Shown one piece after another: positions 1 to 6,310 of a DNA stretch of 8,293 bases; position 1 is the stretch's first letter; every line of letters begins with the position of its first letter. The notes beneath the pieces were generated by a model. It did not search any database and was not told the origin of the DNA. It saw nothing but the letters and a program-made list of their open reading frames with translations. A program made the position numbers and the translations under genes. Source of the DNA: Candidatus Omnitrophota bacterium (lineage in GTDB: Bacteria; Omnitrophota; Gorgyraeia; JABMRG01; JAFGKX01); the NCBI GenBank assembly GCA_016928375.1, contig JAFGKX010000152.1:1-8293 (forward strand). Direction: 5' to 3'.

Positions 1-242
1 GCCAAGGCATTCATATAAGCAAAATATTCCTGCGGATACGCCTGTTTCGGCTCATATTTTATAACGCTGTCTAATATTTCTTTAAACGCAGCTATGTGCT
101 TTTCTTCTTCTTTGGCAAGATACGAAAATAGCTTCTTGGCTTTTTCATCAGCGACATTTTCGGAAATAATGTTATAAAAATCCCTGCCGTTTTTTTCTAT
201 CTGTATTCCGATTTCCACTGTTTCGCTTCCCGAAAAATTCAT
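1..242 (-). CDS. Rubrerythrin/ferritin-like diiron protein, N-terminal part (cut by window edge)
   Basis: Only the first 80 residues are inside the window; the gene runs off the left edge. The visible part is a ferritin-like two-helix unit. Helix 1 carries the first metal-ligand glutamate in the context IEKNGRDFY (Glu16). Helix 2 carries the second ligand pair in KEEEKHIAAF (Glu46 and His49, an ExxH motif). This is the signature of the rubrerythrin/COG1633 ferritin-like family, whose members use a diiron site to reduce peroxide or handle iron. Whether a rubredoxin-like domain follows cannot be seen. The ATG lies one base after the stop codon of the flavoprotein gene, so the two are almost certainly co-transcribed and translationally coupled. 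A GGGG run about 8 nt upstream may be a weak ribosome binding site. The family call is good; the exact subfamily is open. Confidence 0.82.
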   Translation of the reverse strand, partial: MNFSGSETVEIGIQIEKNGRDFYNIISENVADEKAKKLFSYLAKEEEKHIAAFKEILDSVIKYEPKQAYPQEYFAYMNAL

Positions 243-243
243 T

Positions 244-957
244 TTAATACCCCGTAAAATTTTCTGTTTTTATATTATCTTCATTTACCTTAAGCCTGCT
301 TTTTAAAATATCCGACAGGCCTTCGACCATTTTAGGCGGGCCGCACAAATAAAATATCCTTTCTTTGTAATCGGATATTTCCCGCTTTATCATAGCCTCA
401 TCTATCAGCCCGGTTCTACCACGCCAGCTTTGCGCATCAACTCCCGGATCTGTCAGCGTATAAACAATACGTATATTTTTATTGGCTAAGGCCATACGGT
501 CTAGATCGCCCTTGAATATAATGTCTTCTTCGAGGTTGTTGCCGTAAAGCAGCGCAATATCCGTAGAAATGCCGGTATCTGCTATGAATTTGCACATGCT
601 TCTTATGGGCGTTATGCCTATACCGCCTGAAATAAATGCTATTTTTTTATATTCGCCCTCAAAGGTAAATGAGCCATAAGGCATTTTTAACCTTGCCCAA
701 TCTCCGGTTTTAAGATTATTCAGGGCATTCGAAAAATCGCTTATCGTTATTCTTTTTGTAAATTCTATATATTCTTTTTCAGTAGGGGAATTGGAAAATG
801 AAAAATGTTTCGTACGCTCCTGGTTGTTTATTTTTATAGTGACAAAGAAAAATTGCCCGGGTTTAAATACTGCGCCGGATACTGTTTTAAATCTGAAGCT
901 TTTTACGTTATGCGTGCGCTGTATTATCTCGGAAATACTGGTTTCGAATTCAAGCAT
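244..957 (-). CDS. Ferredoxin-NADP reductase-type flavoprotein (FAD/NAD(P)H oxidoreductase)
   Basis: A 237-residue two-domain flavoprotein of the FNR superfamily. The N-terminal FAD-binding barrel shows FKPGQFFFV (residues 31-39) and the flavin-binding HFSFSNSP (51-58). The C-terminal nucleotide-binding domain shows GGIGITP (111-117), LLYGN (136-140) and CGPPKM (205-210), and the protein ends in ENFTGY. There is no C-terminal [2Fe-2S] domain, so it must hand electrons from NAD(P)H to a separate acceptor. From its place between the ZIP gene and a rubrerythrin-like gene, in an operon with superoxide reductase, I infer that it feeds one of these or a ferredoxin/rubredoxin encoded elsewhere; the acceptor is not shown by the sequence. 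The start lies 12 nt after the ZIP stop and has only a weak ribosome binding site, which suits translational coupling. Confidence 0.9.
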   Translation of the reverse strand: MLEFETSISEIIQRTHNVKSFRFKTVSGAVFKPGQFFFVTIKINNQERTKHFSFSNSPTEKEYIEFTKRITISDFSNALNNLKTGDWARLKMPYGSFTFEGEYKKIAFISGGIGITPIRSMCKFIADTGISTDIALLYGNNLEEDIIFKGDLDRMALANKNIRIVYTLTDPGVDAQSWRGRTGLIDEAMIKREISDYKERIFYLCGPPKMVEGLSDILKSRLKVNEDNIKTENFTGY

Positions 958-969
958 AGTTAAAAACCG

Positions 970-1710
970 TCATACGGAGTACCAGGCTTTTGCCGCGGCC
1001 ATAAATAAAAGCCCCAGGATAAAAGCTAAAAATGCCGCATTTGCCCTTTTTGCGCTTTTTTGCTTATGAAGTTCCGGTATTAGATCTGATGCCGCTATAT
1101 ATACAAAGCCTCCGGCTGTAAAAGACAGTAAAAACGGTGACGCGTCCCGGGTAATATTATAAAGCAGATAGCCGCTTAAAGCGCCTATTACAGCGAATAA
1201 CGCGCATATAAAATTAAACAAAAGCGCTTTTGCCTTACTAAAGCCCCCGTATACAAGTATGCCGAAATCTCCGAGCTCCTGCGGTATTTCATGAAATACG
1301 ACTGCCATGGTAGTCACTACGCCTAATTTAAAATCAGTCATAAAACTTGCCGCGATTACCAGGCCATCCGTAAAATTATGTACACCGTCACCGATTAAAT
1401 TAAGATATCGGAATGTATGCACTTCGCAAACACCGTCATGGCAGTGCCTCCAGTAGAAATACCTTTCCATAAGAAAAAACGCGGTAAATCCTATTAAGGT
1501 ATATAAAAACACGAGATTGCTACCGCATCCTTCGGCAGCTTCCGGTAAAAGATGTAAAAACGCGCCGCCTATCAGGCCGCCTGTCGCGAATCCAACCAAT
1601 AAAACTAAGGCGGCGTCGAAAACTCTCTTGTTTAAAGTCAGGGTAAATATTCCTACCAAAGATATAAGGCTTACTATAAATGTCGCTGTTAAAATCCAGA
1701 CCAGTGTCAT
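970..1710 (-). CDS. ZIP family divalent metal transporter
   Basis: A 246-residue integral membrane protein with about eight hydrophobic segments, the normal size for bacterial ZIP transporters, which bring divalent metals (Zn2+, Fe2+ or others) into the cytoplasm. Family marks are HLLPEA (53-58), a short His/Cys-containing loop HCHDGVC (89-95), the metal-site helix HNFTDG (111-116), and the second metal-site helix HEIPQELGDFG (140-150). The last motif resembles the HExPHExGD signature of the LIV-1 subfamily, with Gln in place of the second His. The ATG overlaps the SufB stop by one base (TAATG), with an AAGGA site 9 nt upstream. Position inside an Fe-S and ferritin operon makes iron a reasonable guess as substrate, but the motifs do not distinguish iron from zinc. 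Confidence 0.92.
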   Translation of the reverse strand: MTLVWILTATFIVSLISLVGIFTLTLNKRVFDAALVLLVGFATGGLIGGAFLHLLPEAAEGCGSNLVFLYTLIGFTAFFLMERYFYWRHCHDGVCEVHTFRYLNLIGDGVHNFTDGLVIAASFMTDFKLGVVTTMAVVFHEIPQELGDFGILVYGGFSKAKALLFNFICALFAVIGALSGYLLYNITRDASPFLLSFTAGGFVYIAASDLIPELHKQKSAKRANAAFLAFILGLLFMAAAKAWYSV

Positions 1711-2906
1711 TAGAACGCTTCCTTTTCACAGGCCTCGATAGCCTTATTTATCTGCTTGTTAAGCTCATCGGGCAATCCCATTATTGATGTATCCAAAAAC
1801 CCTCTCACAATAGCTGCCTGCGCTGCTCCTTGAGTCATGCCTCGCGCCATAAGATATTCTATTTCCTCTTTCGCTATTTTGCCTACGGCTGCTTCGTGCG
1901 ATAAATCTACTCCGGCGGTATTGCCTTCCAGCTCCGGTATCGCATAAATCTTTCCGCTTTCTTTAAGCATAAGCCCCCGGCATTCAAGATGCGCTTTTAC
2001 CGGAGCTACATCCGCTTTAAGATAGCCCCTTGCTATAATCTCTCCGCCCGCGCTTATTGCGCGCGCTACGATTTCAGCTTTTGAATCTTTTGCTTTTAAT
2101 ATTACTTTCGATCCGACATCCAGATGCGATCCGGGATGAGCAAAAAGAATGGAATTATATCTGGCAATCGCGCCTCGGCCTGTAAGTTCAGCCTTCGGAT
2201 ACATCTGCAGGTTTTTTACAGGCTTAAGGCAGATATAGTTCGACAGAAATGTCGCGCCTTCTTCGACTATGGCGGCGGTTCTCGGCCTTACGGAAACATC
2301 TTCTGCCCAGTTGTGAACCATGGTAAACGTAAGCCTTGCGTTTTTTTTCACATAAAATTCCGAAATACCGATATGCAAGCCCCTTGATACATCCTCCGCG
2401 GTAGCGCATCCTGTTATAACCTGCAAATCCGAGCCTTCTTCCACGATTATTATATTATGTACAGTCTGCATAATATTGTTTTGCGTAATAAAAAGGCATG
2501 CCTGCAGAGGAAACACAACTTTTGCCCCGGGAAGCGCTCTTATAAAATACCCATGATTAGGTTTTGTATGTGCCTGTGCGGTAAATTCATCTGCCTGCGG
2601 ATTTACAGCTTTCCAGAAATAATTATCCAGCCATTCGTGTTTTTTAAGCGCCTGGGTAGTGCTCATTACTTCAAGGCCTGCGAACAAGCTGTTTGAATGC
2701 ACCACGCTGTGATCCATCTGAAGATATGTTCCGGAACGGCCTTTGCCGGAAGCGTCTACGCCGGCGGAAAGCATAGTCTTTTTCTGCGCAGAGCTCATCC
2801 CTGACAGATTCTGCACGTAGGCCTTAGGCGAGGCATCCTTATTATAGGAAGCAATGTCTATCTGCTTGTTTTGTGGCTCTTGTCTTTTAATCTTTCCCCT
2901 TCGCAT
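1710..2906 (-). CDS. sufB: SufB/SufD family Fe-S cluster scaffold protein (SmsB-like)
   Basis: This is the scaffold partner of SufC in SUF-type Fe-S cluster assembly. From the longest possible start (2918) it is 402 residues; the family core begins near QMDHSVVHS. Numbering from that start, the beta-helix core holds GLHIGISEFYVKK (180-192), FTMVHNWAEDVSVRPRT (198-214) and NYICLKPVKNLQMYP (227-241). The C-terminal functional region keeps a cysteine in HLECRG (Cys313), at the place of the key E. coli SufB Cys405, and SHEAAVGKI with His341-Glu342, matching the His-Glu near SufB Glu434. It is the only SufB/D gene here, so it probably works as a homomer with SufC, as in the minimal SMS systems. 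The start is uncertain. The ATG at 2918 has no ribosome binding site and overlaps sufC by 61 nt; the ATG at 2906, chosen here, has a GGTG 6 nt upstream and overlaps by 49 nt. The next ATG (2798) would remove part of the N-terminus. Confidence 0.92.
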   Translation of the reverse strand: MRRGKIKRQEPQNKQIDIASYNKDASPKAYVQNLSGMSSAQKKTMLSAGVDASGKGRSGTYLQMDHSVVHSNSLFAGLEVMSTTQALKKHEWLDNYFWKAVNPQADEFTAQAHTKPNHGYFIRALPGAKVVFPLQACLFITQNNIMQTVHNIIIVEEGSDLQVITGCATAEDVSRGLHIGISEFYVKKNARLTFTMVHNWAEDVSVRPRTAAIVEEGATFLSNYICLKPVKNLQMYPKAELTGRGAIARYNSILFAHPGSHLDVGSKVILKAKDSKAEIVARAISAGGEIIARGYLKADVAPVKAHLECRGLMLKESGKIYAIPELEGNTAGVDLSHEAAVGKIAKEEIEYLMARGMTQGAAQAAIVRGFLDTSIMGLPDELNKQINKAIEACEKEAF

Positions 2907-3604
2907 GTTATGCACCATTGATAACCGTGTTTTTTTATAGTAGTAAGTATACTTTTAGGGTTGCCTGCGCAATGAAGTTTGGACCCTACCAGTATACAGC
3001 CCCTGTCAGGCTTTACATAATCAAATATATATCCGGTATGCGTGATTATCAGCGCGGCATTATCTTTGTTCTTTCTGAGTATGCGGTTCATCATTTTACC
3101 GACTAAGACAATATTTTCCATATCAACGCCCGATTCCGGCTCATCAAAAAGGCTTAGAGACGGAGAACCTGCAAGAAGCTGCAGCAATTCAGAACGTTTT
3201 ATTTCTCCGCCGGAAAACCCTGAATTTATATCGCGGCCTAAGAATTCTTTTAGATTAAGTTCTTCTGCCGCTTTATCCGTACTAAAATTTTCCTGTTTTA
3301 TCAGGTCTACCACCTGCCTTGTTTTGACCCCTCTTATAGTCGGCGGCCTCTGAAACATCGCGCCTATACCCATTCTGGCGCGTTCGTCAACAGAGGCGTT
3401 ATTAATACGTTTACCTTTAAATATTATATCGCCGCTCGTAATTTTATAATCGGAAAAACCCATAATAGCCATAATAAGCGAGGTCTTGCCCGAGCCGTTA
3501 GGCCCAAGCAATGCCATAACCTGTCCCTTTTTTATCTCAAGGTTTATATTGCTTAAGACTTCCCTGTCCGCTATTTTTACCGTAAGATTTTGTATTTTTA
3601 TCAT
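2858..3604 (-). CDS. sufC: SufC-type ABC ATPase of Fe-S cluster assembly (SmsC-like)
   Basis: A 248-residue cytosolic ABC ATPase that drives conformational changes of SufB during cluster assembly. Walker A is GPNGSGKT (34-41), the Q-loop lies at FQRPPTI (84-90), the signature is FSGGE (130-134), Walker B with D-loop is SLFDEPESGVD (151-161), and the H-loop is His189 in ITHTGY. FQRP and the E(I)KRSELLQ stretch after the signature are SufC-like. The true start is the ATG at 3604, overlapping the permease stop (ATGA); the frame stays open upstream, but that extension lies wholly inside the permease gene and lacks ABC features. The C-terminus carries CITC (231-234) followed by a basic tail that overlaps sufB. 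I cannot say from the sequence alone whether this CxxC binds metal. Confidence 0.94.
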   Translation of the reverse strand: MIKIQNLTVKIADREVLSNINLEIKKGQVMALLGPNGSGKTSLIMAIMGFSDYKITSGDIIFKGKRINNASVDERARMGIGAMFQRPPTIRGVKTRQVVDLIKQENFSTDKAAEELNLKEFLGRDINSGFSGGEIKRSELLQLLAGSPSLSLFDEPESGVDMENIVLVGKMMNRILRKNKDNAALIITHTGYIFDYVKPDRGCILVGSKLHCAGNPKSILTTIKKHGYQWCITCEGERLKDKSHKTSR

Positions 3605-4650
3605 TTGAATAATATATTCCCTAACATGCCAAGTATAATTACCTGCGGTATCGTAACTATCGGCAGAAAAATCGCGACTTTTCTTCCGACATTGGCCCAT
3701 AAAAGCCCTATCTCGGTATAATCAGTAATAACCCCGCCCATTAAAAACACGAAAGTATTGCCCATGGCCTTTGTCTGCCTGTATATTTCGAATGCGAGGG
3801 GCGCTGTGCCTTCAGAGCAAACTTCCAATATAGTGGCGAGCAATAAAGTAACAACCATGCCCAACAGTGTGGGCCCCATATATGTTTTGAATATATGCGA
3901 GGGTACATACGCGGCGCTTAAGGAAGCCAATACCATACCTATGATAAGCCACCACAAAATCATATCCGCCAAAGAGATTATACCAGAAAATATGCCTTTT
4001 ATGGGAACAAAAATATTAATGCCTTTGGCTTTATATGTTTTAAACCTGGATACAATATCGCCTGTGATAGAAAAATCATCTGCAGTAGCTGTAGTGTGCT
4101 GGTTAGTTTCTATTATTTTTTTACGCTCAAGTATCTGATAAATAAAACCCGTTGTTAAAGCCACGATCAAGGCGCTGACTATAATATATAACGCTTTTAA
4201 ACCGAAAAATCCAAAAAGCATTATTGTAATGGGCAGGTTTGCCCATGGGCTTGCGAGTAAAAACGATACTACCGCCGGATTTGACGCGCCTTTTTTATGA
4301 AGCTCCATTGAAATTGCCAATATTCCATGGCTGCACACGCTCATCATAAACCCAAGCCCCACAGAATATATAACTGTTCTTTTTTTCGGCTTTGCCAGTA
4401 TATGGGAAATATATTCGCGCGGAACAAAATAATCTATGACACCGCCGAACACAAGCCCTAATAATATTGCCCACCATATTTTGCCTGCGTATAAAAACAA
4501 ATAGTTTCTGAAAGGCGCAAGAAAAGAAAAAATATAGGAACAGACAACTAGGGCGGACAATGCAGCAAACGCTATGACGGTCTTATCCTTGTACCATTTT
4601 GGTTTTTTGCCATGCTTATTGCATGCAGCACAGGCATTTTCTTTGGCCAT
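3601..4650 (-). CDS. Two-repeat membrane permease, UPF0718/ArsP-type (DUF318)
   Basis: A 349-residue membrane protein with about eight to ten hydrophobic segments and an internal duplication. The same turn occurs in each half: SVCSHGILAISMELHKKGAS (104-123) and EVCSEGTAPLAFEIYRQTKA (276-295), each followed by a conserved segment (SFLLASPWANLP and FLMGGVITDYTE). This fits the UPF0718/DUF318 permease family, which includes ArsP exporters of organoarsenicals; most members have unknown substrates. The N-terminus adds a soluble CAACNKHGKK stretch (residues 7-16) with a CxxC that might bind metal. The start codon follows the SOR stop directly (TAAATG) and the stop overlaps sufC, so it is embedded in the operon. 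With Fe-S and metal genes on both sides, metal or sulfur-compound transport is a plausible but unproven role. Confidence 0.85.
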   Translation of the reverse strand: MAKENACAACNKHGKKPKWYKDKTVIAFAALSALVVCSYIFSFLAPFRNYLFLYAGKIWWAILLGLVFGGVIDYFVPREYISHILAKPKKRTVIYSVGLGFMMSVCSHGILAISMELHKKGASNPAVVSFLLASPWANLPITIMLFGFFGLKALYIIVSALIVALTTGFIYQILERKKIIETNQHTTATADDFSITGDIVSRFKTYKAKGINIFVPIKGIFSGIISLADMILWWLIIGMVLASLSAAYVPSHIFKTYMGPTLLGMVVTLLLATILEVCSEGTAPLAFEIYRQTKAMGNTFVFLMGGVITDYTEIGLLWANVGRKVAIFLPIVTIPQVIILGMLGNILFK

Positions 4651-5040
4651 TTAATCTTCAACCTCTATTATCTTCGTAAATTCCCATAGGCCATGAATAT
4701 TACATTTTTCCCGCGCCTTTAACGGGCCATGGGCATGCGTCAGCTTCACCGGGATCGTAACTTTGGGCAAACTCATAGAAGCAGCCAGGTTTACCCTGAA
4801 TAAAAATGTATCACCGCAATAAAGTTCTATCCATTCTATAAAATGCACAGGCTCGTTCGGGTGAGCCTTAAGTTTCCCTACTTCTATTACGACTAAAAAA
4901 GTTTCATCCCTTTTTACTTTTTTCGGCGCATCTATAACCGGAAGGTGTTTCTGCTCTAATTCTGAAAGCGCGTTCATATCCTTGGGGGCTTTTATGCCGC
5001 AAAGCATATCTTCGTCACAGGAATATTTATTATCAACCAT
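4651..5040 (-). CDS. Superoxide reductase, class II-like (desulfoferrodoxin/neelaredoxin family)
   Basis: A 129-residue protein built around the SOR ferrous-iron domain, which reduces superoxide to peroxide without making oxygen. The five iron ligands are present: His32 in QKHLPVI, His60 and His66 in HPNEPVHFIEWIEL, and Cys113 and His116 in CNIHGLW. The N-terminal extension has only Cys8 and Cys14, without the CxxC...CC of the desulforedoxin domain, so this is not the two-iron class I form. The lysine before His32 is kept (Lys31). The residue two before the histidine, often the loop glutamate of the E-K-H motif, is glutamine (Gln30), with a glutamate one further back (Glu29). A GGAG site follows the DJ-1 stop directly, 6 nt before the ATG. 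Electron donor unknown; no rubredoxin gene is visible. Confidence 0.92.
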   Translation of the reverse strand: MVDNKYSCDEDMLCGIKAPKDMNALSELEQKHLPVIDAPKKVKRDETFLVVIEVGKLKAHPNEPVHFIEWIELYCGDTFLFRVNLAASMSLPKVTIPVKLTHAHGPLKAREKCNIHGLWEFTKIIEVED

Positions 5041-5050
5041 AATAAGCTCC

Positions 5051-5563
5051 TTATTTAACCTTCAGTTTTTTTATCAATTCTTTGCAAAATACCGGCAGGT
5101 CATAGGGGTTACGCGAAGTTATCAGATTATCGTCTATAACCACTTCTTTATCGACAAACTTTGCCCCGGCATTTACAAGGTCGTCTTTTATCGCTGAAAA
5201 ACCTGTCACAGTCCTTCCTTTTAATATACCGGCGGAGGCAAGTACCCAGCCGCCGTGGCATATGCAGGCGATTATTTTTTTATTTTTATCCATATCTTTT
5301 ACAAAATCATTTACTTCTTTATGTCTCCTTAAAATATCCGGCGCATATCCTCCGGGAATTACCACTGCGCTAAAATCATCGGCTCTTACATTTTTTACGG
5401 ATAGTTCTTCTTTTGCGGGATATCCTTCCTTACTTTTATATTCCGGCTTTGCGCCTGTTCCTACTAAAACAGCCTCTATTTTATCTTCGCGCAGGCGTAA
5501 ATACGGATACCATACTTCAAGCACCTGATACTGGTCTTCAATAAGTATTGCAACTTTCTTCAT
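5051..5563 (-). CDS. DJ-1/PfpI family protein (class I glutamine amidotransferase-like)
   Basis: A 170-residue single-domain protein, the usual length for PfpI-type members. The nucleophile elbow is ACICHGG with Cys102 and His103 in the positions of the PfpI Cys-His pair. The conserved acid partner is Glu16 in VLEVWYPYLRLRE, and IPGGYAPD (69-76) forms the oxyanion-side loop. The C-terminal part (VTGFSAIKDDLVNAGAKFVDKEV) is very like archaeal PfpI. Family members are reported as proteases, glyoxalase/deglycase-type enzymes or stress chaperones, so the reaction cannot be assigned. The ATG overlaps the Nfu stop (ATGA), so it is translationally coupled. Its place between an Fe-S carrier and superoxide reductase supports a role in oxidative or carbonyl stress. 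Confidence 0.9.
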   Translation of the reverse strand: MKKVAILIEDQYQVLEVWYPYLRLREDKIEAVLVGTGAKPEYKSKEGYPAKEELSVKNVRADDFSAVVIPGGYAPDILRRHKEVNDFVKDMDKNKKIIACICHGGWVLASAGILKGRTVTGFSAIKDDLVNAGAKFVDKEVVIDDNLITSRNPYDLPVFCKELIKKLKVK

Positions 5564-5787
5564 ACCGCAATAACTTCTTTAATCTCAGGCACATCTTTTC
5601 TTATAGTGCTTTCCACCCCCGCTTTAAGCGTCATCTGGCTCATCGGGCAGCTTCCGCAGGCGCCGGTTAGTTTTACCTTAACTGTTCCGTCAGCACTTAC
5701 ATCCACAAGCTTTACATCGCCTCCGTCCGCCTGAAGATGAGGCCTTATTTTATCCAAAGATTTCTGCACTTTTTCTTTTATAGTCAT
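5560..5787 (-). CDS. Nfu-type Fe-S cluster carrier (NifU C-terminal domain)
   Basis: A 75-residue protein consisting only of the NifU C-terminal (Nfu) domain. It has the early motif IRPHLQADGGDVKLVDV (14-30) and the cluster-binding CxxC in GACGSCPMSQMTLKAGVE (42-59; Cys44 and Cys47). Small Nfu proteins normally dimerise and bind a [4Fe-4S] cluster across two CxxC motifs, delivering it to target proteins. Here it probably receives clusters from the SufC-SufB pair encoded downstream in the same operon. There is no NifU N-terminal scaffold domain. The start is 9 nt after the ferritin stop with an AGGG-type site overlapping that stop; the stop overlaps the DJ-1 start. Confidence 0.94.
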   Translation of the reverse strand: MTIKEKVQKSLDKIRPHLQADGGDVKLVDVSADGTVKVKLTGACGSCPMSQMTLKAGVESTIRKDVPEIKEVIAV

Positions 5788-5796
5788 AATTCTGCC

Positions 5797-6294
5797 CTAT
5801 CCTTTCCATGTTCTTTTAGCTAATTCGCTGTCTGTTTTTAAAATATTCTGTTTATCCTGTTCTGCTGGTTTTAATTTTTCCAGAATAGATGCCGGGGTTG
5901 CCTCTTCCTCGACCTGCTCTTTCACAAACCATTGCAGAAATGTTTCGGTTTCTTTATCGTTCTCGGATTTTGCCAGGCCAACTAGTCCGCGTATCATAGC
6001 GGTTACTTTTTTTTCGTGTTCCAGGGTGCGCTCAAACAAATCCCCGGGAGATTTAAAATCCTGCGGCGGAGTTTCTATTGCGGCTAATACCGCTCTTTCG
6101 TTCTTTTGGCCGATATAATTGAAAATTTTCTCAGCGTGAACCAGCTCTTCTTTAAATTGTATGGTAAACCAGCTGGCAAAACCCTTAAACCCTAAAGATG
6201 CGGCATAAGCAGCCATACCAAGATAAAAATACGCGGAATATATTTCTCTGTTGATCTGATAATTTAATGCGTCGAGTAATTTTTTACTTATCAT
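5797..6294 (-). CDS. ftn: Bacterial non-heme ferritin
   Basis: A 165-residue four-helix ferritin, the same length as E. coli FtnA. The ferroxidase ligands fall at the same numbers as in that protein: Glu17 (INREIYSAYFYL), Tyr24, Glu50 and His53 (FKEELVHAEK), Glu94 (LEHEKKV), Gln127 and Glu130 (FVKEQVEEEA). It should oxidise Fe2+ and store it as a mineral in a 24-subunit shell. There is no heme-binding methionine context of bacterioferritin. A strong AGGAGG lies 9 nt before the ATG, directly after the thioredoxin gene's stop, so this gene is probably translated at a high rate independent of coupling. Storing iron limits Fenton chemistry and supplies the Fe-S machinery encoded next. Confidence 0.96.
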   Translation of the reverse strand: MISKKLLDALNYQINREIYSAYFYLGMAAYAASLGFKGFASWFTIQFKEELVHAEKIFNYIGQKNERAVLAAIETPPQDFKSPGDLFERTLEHEKKVTAMIRGLVGLAKSENDKETETFLQWFVKEQVEEEATPASILEKLKPAEQDKQNILKTDSELAKRTWKG

Positions 6295-6310
6295 TTATCA
6301 AACCCTCCTG

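Noticed and set aside
791..1069. A plus-strand frame of 92 codons across the fnr-zip junction
   Set aside because: It is antisense to two well-supported genes and shows no motif or ribosome binding site.
3605..3700. Upstream extension of sufC by 32 codons
   Set aside because: The extension overlaps the permease 3' end entirely, lacks ABC-family sequence, and the ATG at 3604 gives a normal SufC N-terminus with an ATGA coupling.
3758..4138. A 126-codon open frame on the plus strand
   Set aside because: It lies fully antisense to the permease gene, has no recognisable domain, and its composition is explained by the opposite coding strand.
4651..5040. Classification of the SOR as class I desulfoferrodoxin
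   Set aside because: The N-terminal extension has two cysteines only (residues 8 and 14), without the four-cysteine desulforedoxin rubredoxin-like site.
5051..5563. Calling the DJ-1/PfpI protein an intracellular protease
   Set aside because: The Cys-His pair is shared by family members with different activities, so no reaction can be assigned from the motif.
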